From NCBI GenBank assembly GCA_045863555.1, contig BTUU01000001.1, forward strand, positions 372,001 through 436,000: a DNA stretch of 64,000 bases. Reading direction: 5' to 3'. Source of the DNA: JACRLV01 sp045863555 (lineage in GTDB: Bacteria; Planctomycetota; Phycisphaerae; UBA1845; Fen-1342). The position numbers were made by a program, and so were the translations under genes. Below, piece after piece: positions 44,088 to 53,355 of this stretch. The notes under the pieces are model-generated. The model ran no database searches. It saw only the letters and a program-made list of their open reading frames with translations, and was not told where the DNA came from. How positions within the stretch are numbered: position 1 is the stretch's first letter; each line of letters begins with the position of its first letter.

Positions 44088-45002
44088 TCAGCGAATCGTA
44101 CTGATTTCGGCCGCAAACGCCCGGCACGCCGCGTCGATGCTCGCCCGCCAGTCGTCGCCGAACCGACCCGCGTACGCCGCATCGCGATAAGCGAAGATCA
44201 CCGACCGCGACGCCGCCACAACCGCTCCTCGCCCGCCTTCGAGAAAGCACGGCCGCACAGTGTCGACCGTCCCGCCCTGCGCGCCGAAGCCAGGCACCAG
44301 CCACGGCGTCGTCGCCATCGTGGCCCGGAGCGCCCGCGTCGACTCGGCATCCTTCGCCGCGACCACCGCGCCGACGCACGACAAGCCGCACGATCCGACC
44401 AGCCCCGGCCCCGTACCCCATTGCTGCACCAGCGAGGCCATGTGCTGGTAGAACGGCGCCGCGCCGCCGAACTCATGCACGCGATCCGCGCCAGGGTCCG
44501 ACGGCCGCACGAGCACGTACATCCCGCGGCCTTCGCGCGCCGCGATCTCGATGTACGGCTTCACCGCGTTCTCGCCCAGGTAACCGGCGAGCGTCACGGC
44601 ATCCGGAATGCGCTCCGGTGCGATGTCGGGAAACGCAGGCGACGCGAGATGCCCCCGCGCATAGAGCTTCGCCGTCGAGCCGATGTCGCCGCGCTTCACG
44701 TCAGAGATCACAAGCAGGCCGCGGGCGTGTGCATGCGCGATGAGATTGAAGAAGACCTCGACGCCGATCTCGTAGAACGCCTCGAAGAACCCGCTGTTGA
44801 TCTTGACCGCGGGCACGTGCGGCGCGACGAGGTCGATCACCTCGCGGCAGAACGCCTCGACGCCCCGCGCGGCGGCCGCCGCCGAATGCGGAAACTGGTA
44901 CGAGGGGGGAAGGGATTCGAGAACGGGGTCGATGCCAACGACGGCGGCGGTCCGCTTGCCGCGAACCGCCGCTTCGAGTCGATCTGCGTAGTGGATGCTC
45001 AT
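44088..45002 (-). CDS. pyrF: Orotidine 5'-phosphate decarboxylase
   Basis: 304 residues, type-2 PyrF. The catalytic motif SDVKRGDIGST holds Lys 103, and GID (24-26), KINSGFFEAF and the late VPGFGAQGG phosphate loop are present. It makes UMP from OMP, the last step of pyrimidine synthesis. A TAGAAT hexamer 7 bases before the ATG suggests leaderless initiation. No other pyr genes are adjacent. Confidence 0.93.
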   Translation of the reverse strand: MSIHYADRLEAAVRGKRTAAVVGIDPVLESLPPSYQFPHSAAAAARGVEAFCREVIDLVAPHVPAVKINSGFFEAFYEIGVEVFFNLIAHAHARGLLVISDVKRGDIGSTAKLYARGHLASPAFPDIAPERIPDAVTLAGYLGENAVKPYIEIAAREGRGMYVLVRPSDPGADRVHEFGGAAPFYQHMASLVQQWGTGPGLVGSCGLSCVGAVVAAKDAESTRALRATMATTPWLVPGFGAQGGTVDTVRPCFLEGGRGAVVAASRSVIFAYRDAAYAGRFGDDWRASIDAACRAFAAEISTIR

Positions 45003-45009
45003 GCGCGGG

Positions 45010-45015
45010 ATTCTA
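45010..45015 (-). promoter_or_regulatory. -10 element (TAGAAT) of pyrF
   Basis: TAGAAT on the minus strand, 7 bases before the pyrF ATG (45002). It lies in the 27-bp gap after the histone-like gene's stop. Confidence 0.45.
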
Positions 45016-45029
45016 CCCGCCCGGCGGGA

Positions 45030-45515
45030 TCAGCCCCAGGAGCTGTCCTCGCCGTCATCATCGGCGTCGTTCGCGTCGTCGACGTCGACGTCATCATCGT
45101 CGCCCTCGACCGGCAATTCGGCGTCCATCGGCTCATCGGCCAGCGCATCGACCGGCGCGGGCGCGGGGGCAAAGAGCGGCGGCGTGTCCATGATCGCCGG
45201 CTTGACCGCTTCGACGACCGGCGCCGCAACCGCCGCGATCGGCGCGGCCTTCATCGGCACGGCCTTCGCCGGCGCGGCCTTCGTCGGCGCGGCGCGGCGC
45301 GCGGCCGGCGCAGTTTTCTTGGGCGCGCTCTTCCGCGCCGCGGTCGCCTTCTTCGGCGCGGCCTTCGCCTTCTTCGCGGCTTTCTTCATCGGCTTGGCCG
45401 ACTTCCTGGAAGACTTGGTCGCCTTCTTCGCCTTGGCCTTCTTGGGTGCCTTTCCGGCCTTGGCTTTCCGGGTCGCCTTCTTCTTGCCTGCCTTGGCTGC
45501 TTTCTTCTTCGCCAT
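45030..45515 (-). CDS. Histone H1-like Lys/Ala-rich protein with acidic tail
   Basis: 161 residues. Residues 1-75 are almost only Lys, Ala, Arg, Ser and Pro in KKA/KAK repeats, resembling the histone H1 C-terminal tail and bacterial H1-like proteins (HctB/AlgP type). A Pro/Ala linker (76-125) follows, then an acidic tail of Asp runs (GDDDDVDVDD). The basic part should bind and compact DNA; the acidic tail may temper this. The repeats make the exact length prone to change. The 270 bp upstream hold no gene. Confidence 0.75.
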   Translation of the reverse strand: MAKKKAAKAGKKKATRKAKAGKAPKKAKAKKATKSSRKSAKPMKKAAKKAKAAPKKATAARKSAPKKTAPAARRAAPTKAAPAKAVPMKAAPIAAVAAPVVEAVKPAIMDTPPLFAPAPAPVDALADEPMDAELPVEGDDDDVDVDDANDADDDGEDSSWG

Positions 45516-45789
45516 GAGTAGCCCTCAAGTTGATGTGTCGTTCAGGACTGGGTCGCAGCGGACGAGTTCCATCTCGCGCTCGTGCTTCGAACGATTAACC
45601 CGGATCGCCCCGGCGCGCCTGCCGGGTGTGTCCGGTGGTTGGACCCGCAAATTATGCCATCGTCACTTGAGGCGAACAACTGTCGCGGGTCGAAGAAAAA
45701 AAGATGGGCCCACGCCTTCCCCGGTTGCCCGGCGCGGTCGATCGACCAACGCGGCGCCGAACCAGCCCGCCGTGAATAACCAGAATCTG

Positions 45790-46395
45790 CTAATAGTCGA
45801 GACGCGGGGCGCGCTCGGCTCTAGAGCGGGGCGGGTTGTAGCCGATGCGGACGGCGTAATCGAGTCCGTAGCCGATGATCAGCCCCTGGGATCCGTAAAC
45901 CGCTGCACCTTCACGACTTATGGAGTGCGGGAGGGCATGCCGGCCGGCCTCGCCGAAGACGTAATAATTGGCCCCGCCGCGGCTCGGATCGACGTCGATT
46001 CCCACGGCGTAGGCCCGGAACGACGCATACTGCGCTCCACCTTCGCGAGGCGATACGCCGTGTTCGGGGCCGCGCGGAGGGCGGTAGAACGCCAGCAGCT
46101 CGTCCGAGACCGACTTTCGCGGTTCACCGAGGATTGCCTTTTCCTCGGGCGTGGGCTCGACGGGTTTGAAATCGGGCACGATCTTGATTCGCGTCGTCTC
46201 GCGCGAGCCCTCGAAGTCGATCTTCGCGGCGATCTTCCGTTCGTAGGGATCCTTCAGGTTCGGCAGTTCGTCGAGCGTCGGCGCGGCCGTGATCTCCGAT
46301 CGCGGTTCGACGGCCGACTGGCAGCCGAGGGGCGCCAAGGCGCAGAGTCCAAGACCGATGAGGAAGCCGCGACTTGCTCGATTTCGCCGAACCAT
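45790..46395 (-). CDS. Putative lipoprotein of unknown function
   Basis: 201 residues from the ATG at 46395. The N-terminus RRNRASRGFLIGLGLCALAPLGC is a lipoprotein signal with a lipobox at LGC. The rest is hydrophilic with a Tyr/Gly-rich beta-like second half (GGANYYVFGEAGRHALP, GLIIGYGLDYAVRIGY). I recognise no domain. It lies 10 bp downstream of trpG/pabA on the same strand and is probably co-transcribed. Confidence 0.65.
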   Translation of the reverse strand: MVRRNRASRGFLIGLGLCALAPLGCQSAVEPRSEITAAPTLDELPNLKDPYERKIAAKIDFEGSRETTRIKIVPDFKPVEPTPEEKAILGEPRKSVSDELLAFYRPPRGPEHGVSPREGGAQYASFRAYAVGIDVDPSRGGANYYVFGEAGRHALPHSISREGAAVYGSQGLIIGYGLDYAVRIGYNPPRSRAERAPRLDY

Positions 46396-46405
46396 GACGC
46401 GAGGT

Positions 46406-46984
46406 TTAGCGGATGGCGAGGAAATTGGCAAGCAGTTTTCCGCCTTCCAGCGTCAGAAAGCTCTCGGGGTGGAACTGGACGCCGTGCAGCGGCCAATCCC
46501 GGTGGCGCAGGCCCATGATCTCCGTCGGGCTGTCGTCGCAGGCGGCGCAGACCTCGAACTCCGGCGGCAGGGTGCCGGGCTCGACGATCAGCGAGTGGTA
46601 GCGGGTGGCCTGGAAGGGGTTCGAGAGGCCGGCGAAGACGCCGCGGTTGTCGTGGCGGATCAGGCTGGTCTTGCCGTGGACGAGGCGGGGGGCTCGGACG
46701 ACTTTGCCGCCGAAAACGTGGGCGATGCACTGGTGGCCCAGGCAGACGCCCAGGAGGGGTAGTTTTCCCGCGAAATGGCGGATGACTTCGTTGCTGACGC
46801 CGCTTTCGTTGGGCGTGCACGGGCCGGGGGAGACGATCAGGTGCGAGGGTTTCAGCTCGTCGATCTGGTCGGGCGTGATCTGGTCGTTGCGGACGACCCG
46901 AATGTCGAGGGCCGGATCGATGGCGCCGAGGGTCTGCACGATGTTGTACGTGAAGGAGTCATAGTTATCGATGAGGAGGATCAT
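46406..46984 (-). CDS. trpG: Anthranilate/aminodeoxychorismate synthase glutamine amidotransferase
   Basis: 192 residues, class I glutamine amidotransferase with nucleophile C81 (GVCLGHQ), H172 and E174 (QFHPES) and the N-terminal LLIDNYDSFTYN that marks TrpG/PabA. It supplies ammonia from glutamine to the TrpE or PabB subunit. Neither partner is adjacent, so TrpG versus PabA is undecided and many bacteria use one protein for both. The start at 46984 avoids running into tRNA-Asp. Confidence 0.9.
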   Translation of the reverse strand: MILLIDNYDSFTYNIVQTLGAIDPALDIRVVRNDQITPDQIDELKPSHLIVSPGPCTPNESGVSNEVIRHFAGKLPLLGVCLGHQCIAHVFGGKVVRAPRLVHGKTSLIRHDNRGVFAGLSNPFQATRYHSLIVEPGTLPPEFEVCAACDDSPTEIMGLRHRDWPLHGVQFHPESFLTLEGGKLLANFLAIR

Positions 46985-47031
46985 GCAACGGCCCGATTCG
47001 CCGCGGACCGGGGTCCGGAGACCTTGAAAAA

Positions 47032-47106
47032 CGAGGCCGACGGGGCTCGAACCCGCAACCTCCGCCGTGACAGGGCGGCGCTCTGAACCAATTGAGCTAC
47101 GGCCCC
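47032..47106 (-). tRNA. tRNA-Asp (anticodon GTC)
   Basis: A 75-nt cloverleaf on the minus strand: acceptor GGGGCCG/CGGCCTC with one G-U, D arm GCTC/GAGC, anticodon stem CCGCC/GGCGG with loop CTGTCAC (GTC), T arm GCGGG-TTCGAGC-CCCGT, and discriminator G as expected for Asp. CCA is not encoded. It lies 47 bp upstream of trpG. Confidence 0.95.
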
Positions 47107-47284
47107 AGCGAACGGCAAGCGGTGAGGCTTGCCGATCGATGAGAGTCCCGAATTCTACGCCGGGCAGGGCAGTTGTCAAACGGCGGCTTTGAATGCGTCG
47201 CGTGCGGTCAGACCAGAGCCCTGACGGCGGGAACGCGCGGCTGAGGTGGCTCGGCGGGGGAAGGTGCGCACGGGTGTGTGTACA

Positions 47285-47386
47285 CGCGAAGTGCGCATCT
47301 TCCGATAATGTCTTGGTTTTCGGGACTCTCTCGGGGATGGGGTAATCGTGAACTGCGCATCTTCGACCGTGAACTGCGCATCTTCG
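47285..47386. repeat. 21-bp imperfect repeat, three copies
   Basis: CGTGAACTGCGCATCTTCG occurs at 47347-47365 and 47368-47386 (21-bp period), with a variant CGCGAAGTGCGCATCTTCCG at 47285-47304. The surrounding 440-bp gap (47107-47545) has no credible gene on either strand. Confidence 0.65.
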
Positions 47387-47545
47387 GTTGGCGGCGGCGG
47401 TCATGTTTGCAGTCCTTACAGGGGCCTGACCCGGATTATCGCGTGCGCGCGGCGGGGCGGCGCGAGGGGAGCGTCCATTCGCGGCAGTTCGCGGATTCTG
47501 GCGGCAGGTCGGGCGATCTGGCGGCGTGTTGAGTTAGAACCGCCG

Positions 47546-48301
47546 TCACACGACCGACCGCCGGTCCATCGTCGTAAAAGGGAACACGCCGTCGCGCTTG
47601 AGCTTCAGCGTCACGCCTTCCGAGCCAAGCTCCATGCAGGACTCCATCTCCGCCTTCGTGATGCCCATCAGGAGCAGCACGGTGCACTCGCGGCCGAAAA
47701 TGCGGAATGGCAGGTCGCGCGCTTCGGGTTCGAGGCAGAGCAGACCACGGATCGTCGAGCCCTTCGGCTGCTCGGGGCCGAGGTCCATCGTATCGCCCGG
47801 CTTCAGGACGGATTCAAAGGTGTAGCGGGCGAGGTTGCCGATGACGCCGGGCATGAAGTCGGCCGGTTTGCGGCTGCACATCATCAGTTCGTAGTTGCCG
47901 CCCGGGCCGGGCCGCTGCTGAGGGTAGAGGCTCAACGCACACGTGCAGTAGGCCACGCCCTCGACGTAATCGCGGAACGTCAGCGACTCGGCGAGGCCGT
48001 TTTCCGGGTCGACGTAGAGCGGAACGGGCGAGAATATCACCTTGCCGTCGTCCGGGCCGAAGCGGGCGATAAGCTCCTTTTTCACGGCCTCGAAGCCGGT
48101 CATGTAGTCCGGCGGGCCGTCGGAATCGGCCGAGGACTCGTGCGAATCCGTGATCGCGGTCGATTCGAGATTTTCGGGATCCGGAAGCGGCGCGATGACG
48201 AACGACTCGCCGCATGCCTTGCATTTTGCGCGTTTGCCGACGTGCTCCGCCTTGACGCGGAACTGCGCCCCGCAGTGATCGCACATTGTCTGGACCGTCA
48301 T
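47546..48301 (-). CDS. Zinc-ribbon plus suppressor-of-fused (SUFU) domain protein
   Basis: 251 residues. An N-terminal MJ0042-type zinc ribbon (CDHC ... CKAC, residues 7-31) is joined through a Ser/Asp-rich linker to a SUFU-like domain (about 70-245; GGNYELMMCS, LEPEARDLPFRIFG, LLLMGITKAEMESCMELG). SUFU is a Hedgehog-pathway regulator in animals; in bacteria the domain is common and often acts as an immunity protein to toxins. AGGAG lies upstream of the ATG. Cytoplasmic. Confidence 0.8.
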   Translation of the reverse strand: MTVQTMCDHCGAQFRVKAEHVGKRAKCKACGESFVIAPLPDPENLESTAITDSHESSADSDGPPDYMTGFEAVKKELIARFGPDDGKVIFSPVPLYVDPENGLAESLTFRDYVEGVAYCTCALSLYPQQRPGPGGNYELMMCSRKPADFMPGVIGNLARYTFESVLKPGDTMDLGPEQPKGSTIRGLLCLEPEARDLPFRIFGRECTVLLLMGITKAEMESCMELGSEGVTLKLKRDGVFPFTTMDRRSVV

Positions 48302-48394
48302 CGCCAGCTCCTGACCTCTACACGACTACCTTCGCCATTTCGGACAAGCAGCTATGCTACCACGCGGATCGCAGCCGCGAAGCGAAAAAATCGA

Positions 48395-49954
48395 TCAGCG
48401 CATCAGCAGCAGCGCGGGGAGTGCGATCGGGATAATCCGTGCGTCGGGAATTTCCACGTCGTCGAGCATCGTCACGAGAATCCCGAATGGGGCGTTATTG
48501 GTGGTCTTTTCAAGGAATGCGCGAAGGCCTACGGTGTCTCGGTGCGGGTCGATGCGCTGGCGGTTCTTGATCTCCAGCGGGATTCGCTTCTCACCGATCG
48601 TGAGGACGAAGTCGATCTCGGGCTCCACCGGCCGCTCCGGGAAATGGGAGAGGTCAAGGTGCGGCAAGCCTGACAGGAAGGCCCCGACGACGCTCTCCGC
48701 AAGGTGACCTGCGATATCGGTGAGATGGGGCGCGGCTCGGAGACCGGCCGCGTGAATCGGGACGATTTCTTCCAGCCAACTGGCGCGCAGTCCGTGGTCA
48801 ACCAGACAGAGCTTCGGCCGCCCTTTCGATCGTTTCAAGCGTATTTCGAGCGGCTTGATCATTTTCAGGAGCATCGCGCCGTCGAGGAAGCGCAGGTAGC
48901 TGTGGAGTCGTTGCGGGCCGACGTTCGCGCCAAGCGTCTGCCGGAGTTCGGCGAGGAGTGTGGCCTGGCCGGGCGATTGACCCGCGTACCGGCACGCGAG
49001 GCGGAAGATCTCTTCGAGGAGCGGCGCATCGCGTTTTCGCCCTCGCTCACCCATGCGCAGGTCGTGAAGGATCACTCGCCGGATCACGTTTTCATTCAAC
49101 TGATCGGCAGCCTCGGGCCACGAGACCGCCGGCCGCGCGTGCACGATCGGGTAGCCGCCGCGAATCGAGAATGCTTCAAATGCGGCGTCGCGCGCGGGCC
49201 TGTCGGCCGGATGGCCGGTAGCGAGATCGCGCCAGAATTCAGCCCGCGTCAGGGGCTCCAGCCCGTTTGGGACCAGGGGGTTCTTCGAGATGGGTTGCCC
49301 GCCAAGCTCGCTGATTTCGCGCAGAAGGAATGTGCCAAGTTCGAGCGTCGAGATTCTTCCGGCTAAACTGTCGCGGCCGGCCTCGATTCGGAGAGCTGAA
49401 CTTCCGGTTACGACGACCTGAACGGTATGGTGGTCAACGAGTGCCTTCAGTTGCTGTGCCCAGTCGGATAGATTCTGAGCCTCGTCCAGAAAGATGTACG
49501 CCGGCTTTCCATCGTGAGCGGATTCGTTGAACGTGCGGCTCAGAATTCGGTTCTGGAACCAATCGCAGAGCGTGAGGAGCGGCTGTTTCAGTCCAACAAG
49601 GCTCGGAATCTCGTCGAATTGAACACGGAAGATGCAGCGTGCGTCGACGCTGCGTTCCTTCAGCAGGTATTCAACCAACTGTTCCTGGATCGTTGTCTTG
49701 CCGACCTGCCTCGGTCCGCGAAGGACAATCGCCGGCGCGAGCGGTGCTTCGAGTCGCCGGACCAGTACGGGAAACGCCCAGCGGCGAAACTTCGGCAGCA
49801 CGCGCCCCGGCTTGCCTTCCCACCAGGGATTGGTGCTGCGTAGGTACGCATCGAGTTCGGGGGGAATTCGAATCTTGTTGTTGAATAAATCGGTCGCTGA
49901 ATTCTCCATTTCGTATCCCGATTTACGGCCAAGCTGCACAGGTTTCCCGTGCAC
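48395..49954 (-). CDS. AAA-type ATPase with DUF4143 domain
   Basis: 519 residues from a GTG at 49954 that has a TATGAT hexamer 5 bases upstream (an ATG at 49909 is the alternative). It has a Walker A near residue 80 (GPRQVGKTT), a Walker B (IFLDEAQN), sensor-like VVTGSSA, and a C-terminal DUF4143 nuclease-like region (EIDFVLTIGEKRIPLEIKN, with the D/E-x-K pattern). These ATPases are common in bacteria and archaea and poorly understood; some are tied to mobile elements or defence. No partner is adjacent. Confidence 0.85.
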   Translation of the reverse strand: MHGKPVQLGRKSGYEMENSATDLFNNKIRIPPELDAYLRSTNPWWEGKPGRVLPKFRRWAFPVLVRRLEAPLAPAIVLRGPRQVGKTTIQEQLVEYLLKERSVDARCIFRVQFDEIPSLVGLKQPLLTLCDWFQNRILSRTFNESAHDGKPAYIFLDEAQNLSDWAQQLKALVDHHTVQVVVTGSSALRIEAGRDSLAGRISTLELGTFLLREISELGGQPISKNPLVPNGLEPLTRAEFWRDLATGHPADRPARDAAFEAFSIRGGYPIVHARPAVSWPEAADQLNENVIRRVILHDLRMGERGRKRDAPLLEEIFRLACRYAGQSPGQATLLAELRQTLGANVGPQRLHSYLRFLDGAMLLKMIKPLEIRLKRSKGRPKLCLVDHGLRASWLEEIVPIHAAGLRAAPHLTDIAGHLAESVVGAFLSGLPHLDLSHFPERPVEPEIDFVLTIGEKRIPLEIKNRQRIDPHRDTVGLRAFLEKTTNNAPFGILVTMLDDVEIPDARIIPIALPALLLMR

Positions 49955-50031
49955 GGACGATCATAGCTCACCGGGGGTGTTGCGGCGATTCAGCCGTGCG
50001 CGAGTGTGGGCGGGCACCCGCCCGCCAGCTC

Positions 50032-51018
50032 CTATGAGTCGGCCGACTGAGTCAAAGCACCGAGGAGGTGATCCGGCGGCGGCTCGACGCGGCTGAACCA
50101 CGCACGCAGCAGCGTTTCGACTTCGAGCGTGGTCGCGTCGCCGGAATCGCTTGCTTCCTGATCAGCGACGACCCAGAACCAGTGGCGCTTGTCGTTTGGG
50201 AGCAAGACGAGGATGCTCGCCTCGGGGCGAAAAAGATGGTAGTCGAAGGCGGGCCGGAACCACTTCGGCCGTCGGCAAACGAGGCCGCCGGGGACCAGGA
50301 GTGGAAGGCGGGAGCGCTCCGTGAGAATCAGCGCGGACGAGACGATGAACGACAGTCCGACGAGGATCGGCAGGAGATGAACAGTACCGCCCCTGATCAG
50401 GTCGATGAACGCAGACATCAGGTACACGGCCGCAATCGCAAGTATGAATGTTCGGCCGAGCCGGTGCGTTCGGACGAGCGTCCTCCACCAACCTGACGGC
50501 TCCCGCTCTTCGAGGTCGGCCGTTCGGATGGCGACCCCACGAAAGCCGGAATCGCGCTCGTCGAGCGGGCAGGGTTCAAACGGGACGTCGATCGGCGTCT
50601 GAAAGGTGGGCTCGGGTTTCCCTTGCGGCCGGAATCGTACGCAAGCACCTGGCATGCCTCGCCGGGCCATTGCGACGGTCGCTTCCGCCATGCTGGGATT
50701 GAGACTGAGACTACCAAGTTCCTCCGCCAGTCGAACAAAAATCTCGCGCGAACCGGGCTGTTGGCTCAGCCAGACACGCGAGAACGCGATCCAGCGAAGG
50801 TGGCGCACAACGCGGGAATACCCATACGAAGCCAGATACGCGAACGCAATGCCGATCAGAATCCCGATTTCAAATCGCCCGAATATCAGACTCGTCGCGA
50901 CCATCCCGATGAACAGGCAAACCCAAACGACCGTCATCGTGATCCGCGCGGCTCGCGCGCCGAGGTTCTCGGCGTACTTGGCTGGCAATTCCAATTCGAG
51001 GCGACGGGGCGGGTTCAA
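50032..51018 (-). CDS. Membrane protein of unknown function
   Basis: 328 residues from a TTG at 51018 with GAGG about 9 bases upstream. It has two helix pairs (about 29-47 and 51-67, then 190-208 and 214-232), with a soluble loop of about 120 residues between and about 95 residues after. No domain is recognised. Codon use and a 78-bp gap to the ATPase gene suggest a real gene. Confidence 0.65.
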   Translation of the reverse strand: MNPPRRLELELPAKYAENLGARAARITMTVVWVCLFIGMVATSLIFGRFEIGILIGIAFAYLASYGYSRVVRHLRWIAFSRVWLSQQPGSREIFVRLAEELGSLSLNPSMAEATVAMARRGMPGACVRFRPQGKPEPTFQTPIDVPFEPCPLDERDSGFRGVAIRTADLEEREPSGWWRTLVRTHRLGRTFILAIAAVYLMSAFIDLIRGGTVHLLPILVGLSFIVSSALILTERSRLPLLVPGGLVCRRPKWFRPAFDYHLFRPEASILVLLPNDKRHWFWVVADQEASDSGDATTLEVETLLRAWFSRVEPPPDHLLGALTQSADS

Positions 51019-51084
51019 GTCGAAGTGCCTCGAAATCGGTGAATTCTTCGGTCGGCGGATTCGCGACGGATAATCGCCGTGGTG

Positions 51085-53163
51085 CTACTCGTGGCCGTCA
51101 CGCGCCAGTTCTTTCAACCGCTCCAGGCGATACTCCGGCCCCTCCGGCAGCTCGACGTCTGCGGCGTGGAGATAGTGGTCCATCCATTGCAGCAGCCGCA
51201 GCGAATAGTCATAGCGCGAGGCCGCGCGGGAGTTGCCGTGGCCCTCGCCGGGGTATTCGACCAGCCGCACCGGTGTTTGTCCGAGGACCTTCAGGAAACG
51301 GTACATCGACCGCGACTGGCTCGGGTCGACGCGCGTGTCCTCCTTGCCGACGAGGATCAACAGCGGCGTGCGGCCCTGCTCGGCGTAGTAGATCGGGCTG
51401 CGCTTCAGGTAGAACTCCCAGTCCTCCCACGGCCAGCAGCGGGCGTGCACGAGGTTGAACTCCTGCGGGATCTCGGTCGTCCCAAACGCGCCGATGTGGT
51501 CGCTGATGCCCACGGCCATCACGCCCGCGGCGATCCGCGACGAGTACTTCGTCGACAGCCACGCGGTCGCGAAGCCGCCGTAGGACCCGCCGGTGACGCC
51601 GACCTTCGCCGGATCGACGAGGCCGGTCGCGATCAGGTGGTCGACCGCGTCGATGAGGTCGTCGAACTCCTTGCCGCCGTAGTCGCGCTGGCCCAGCTTG
51701 CTGAAGGCGACGCCCCGGCCGGTGGAGCCGCGGTAGTTGGGATAGAAGACGGCGTAGCCTTTGGCGGCGAAGACCTGGCCGAGGCGGGAGTACGTCGTGT
51801 ACCAGCCGTTCGAGTTGTGGGCTTCGGGCCCGCCGTGGACGTGGAGGATCAGCGGGTAGCGCTTGCCGGGCTCCTCGTCGAGCGGGTGGATGAGGATGCC
51901 GTCGAGATCGAGGCCGTCGCGGGCCTTGTGCGTGATGACTTCCTGCTTCGCGAGGCGCAGCCCGTCGAGTTTGGGGTTGGAGTGCGTCAGCCGGCGCGGC
52001 TTCGCGTCGCCGTGCTTCGCGTAATAGACCTCAGCGGGGTGGTCGGGCGTCTCGGCGATCATCACGCCCGACATGCCGTCCGCGGCGAGGCTCACTTCGG
52101 TGAAGATCGGCCCGCCCGCGGCGAAGATCGTCCTGGCATTCGCCCCGTCGGCGTCGACCTTCGCGAACCGGGCCTCCGTGCGCTCGTGGGCGATATACAT
52201 GAGCTTGTCGTTCTGCCAGTCGAAGGCGACGACATGGCCGGCGTCGCTCGCGTAGACGTCCTTGACCGGCCCGCCCGCCGCGTCGCAGACGTAGAGTCGC
52301 CCCTCGCGCGGGTCGTGGATATCCTCGGCCCCAATGAGCGCGAGATGCCGGCCATCGCGTGAAAAGGCGAACTCGGCCAGCTTGCCGACGGTGTGCGGCT
52401 CGCCGATCTTGGCCAGCGTGGCGGCATCGTAGACATGGACGAGGCTGAACATCATCACGAGGTCGACTTCGGGCGTGCGGGACAGCTTCAGGCCGATTTT
52501 CGAACCGTCCGGGCTCCAGCGAACCGACGTGACCGAGCCGACGGCTTCGATGCGCTTGCGCGTGGCTTTCGGATCAGCGATTTCCGCGACGTACGCCCGG
52601 TTCGAGCGAAGATCCTCTTCGTAGACCTCGACGTCGAAGCCCTTCTTCTTGAGTTCCTTGCGCTTCTCGCTCTCGGAGTCCTTCGATGTGTAGCAGACCC
52701 GCAATCCGTCGGGGCTCCAGGCGTAGGCGCCGACACCGGTCTCTTCGGTGATGAGCGGCCGGGCCTCGCCGCCGTCGACGGGGATCGCGTAAAGCGCTTC
52801 GGCCTTGTCATCCCCGAGCTTGGCGGTGAACGAGATCGCCGAGCCATCCGGCTTCCACGCCACGCGGCCGACGTTCACCTTGCCCGCGACGAAGGGTCGG
52901 CTGTTGCCCTCAAGGTCGACGACGTGGAGCTGCGTCCACGGCGGGCCGTCGTCGTCGACGCCGGGGACGCGCGGGACCCGCAGCACGTAGGCGACGAGCC
53001 TGCCGCTCGGAGAGATCGCGGCCGCGTCGACGTTTCGGAGCAGCGCGACGTGCTCGGCCGTCCAGGTGTTGTCGTCGGCCCGCCCGGTCGCGGCGCAGCC
53101 CGGTGCGAAGAAGGCGACCAGCAGGAATGAGAGTGCGGCCGCGGTGCGAAAACGTCGGTCCAT
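51085..53163 (-). CDS. Prolyl-oligopeptidase family serine peptidase (S9), lipoprotein
   Basis: 692 residues. The signal peptide carries a lipobox (APGC), so it is probably membrane-anchored outside the cytoplasm. Residues 40-430 form a beta-propeller (WSPDG/WKPDG strands) that gates the active site. The C-terminal alpha/beta-hydrolase domain has Ser 527 (GGSYGG), Asp 609 and His 642 (GEGHGN). It should cleave short peptides. CCGGAG precedes the ATG. It stands alone on the minus strand. Confidence 0.9.
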   Translation of the reverse strand: MDRRFRTAAALSFLLVAFFAPGCAATGRADDNTWTAEHVALLRNVDAAAISPSGRLVAYVLRVPRVPGVDDDGPPWTQLHVVDLEGNSRPFVAGKVNVGRVAWKPDGSAISFTAKLGDDKAEALYAIPVDGGEARPLITEETGVGAYAWSPDGLRVCYTSKDSESEKRKELKKKGFDVEVYEEDLRSNRAYVAEIADPKATRKRIEAVGSVTSVRWSPDGSKIGLKLSRTPEVDLVMMFSLVHVYDAATLAKIGEPHTVGKLAEFAFSRDGRHLALIGAEDIHDPREGRLYVCDAAGGPVKDVYASDAGHVVAFDWQNDKLMYIAHERTEARFAKVDADGANARTIFAAGGPIFTEVSLAADGMSGVMIAETPDHPAEVYYAKHGDAKPRRLTHSNPKLDGLRLAKQEVITHKARDGLDLDGILIHPLDEEPGKRYPLILHVHGGPEAHNSNGWYTTYSRLGQVFAAKGYAVFYPNYRGSTGRGVAFSKLGQRDYGGKEFDDLIDAVDHLIATGLVDPAKVGVTGGSYGGFATAWLSTKYSSRIAAGVMAVGISDHIGAFGTTEIPQEFNLVHARCWPWEDWEFYLKRSPIYYAEQGRTPLLILVGKEDTRVDPSQSRSMYRFLKVLGQTPVRLVEYPGEGHGNSRAASRYDYSLRLLQWMDHYLHAADVELPEGPEYRLERLKELARDGHE

Positions 53164-53355
53164 TCGTGTTCTCCGGCAAAGCGGGAACAGTAGACCGACG
53201 CGCCGATTTTCGAAAGTCAGCGCTTAATTCTCAACCGGCCGCACGCCGCGAGGGAGCTGACCCGGGGCGCACGTTCACACGGTGGACCTGTCAGCCGGTC
53301 CGCGTGGATTCGTCGCATGTGGAAGTCGCCGCGGGTCCGGGTCGTCCGGCGCGGC

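Noticed and set aside
47285..47386. CRISPR array
   Set aside because: Only three imperfect copies, two of them directly adjacent with no spacer-sized interval, and no cas genes.
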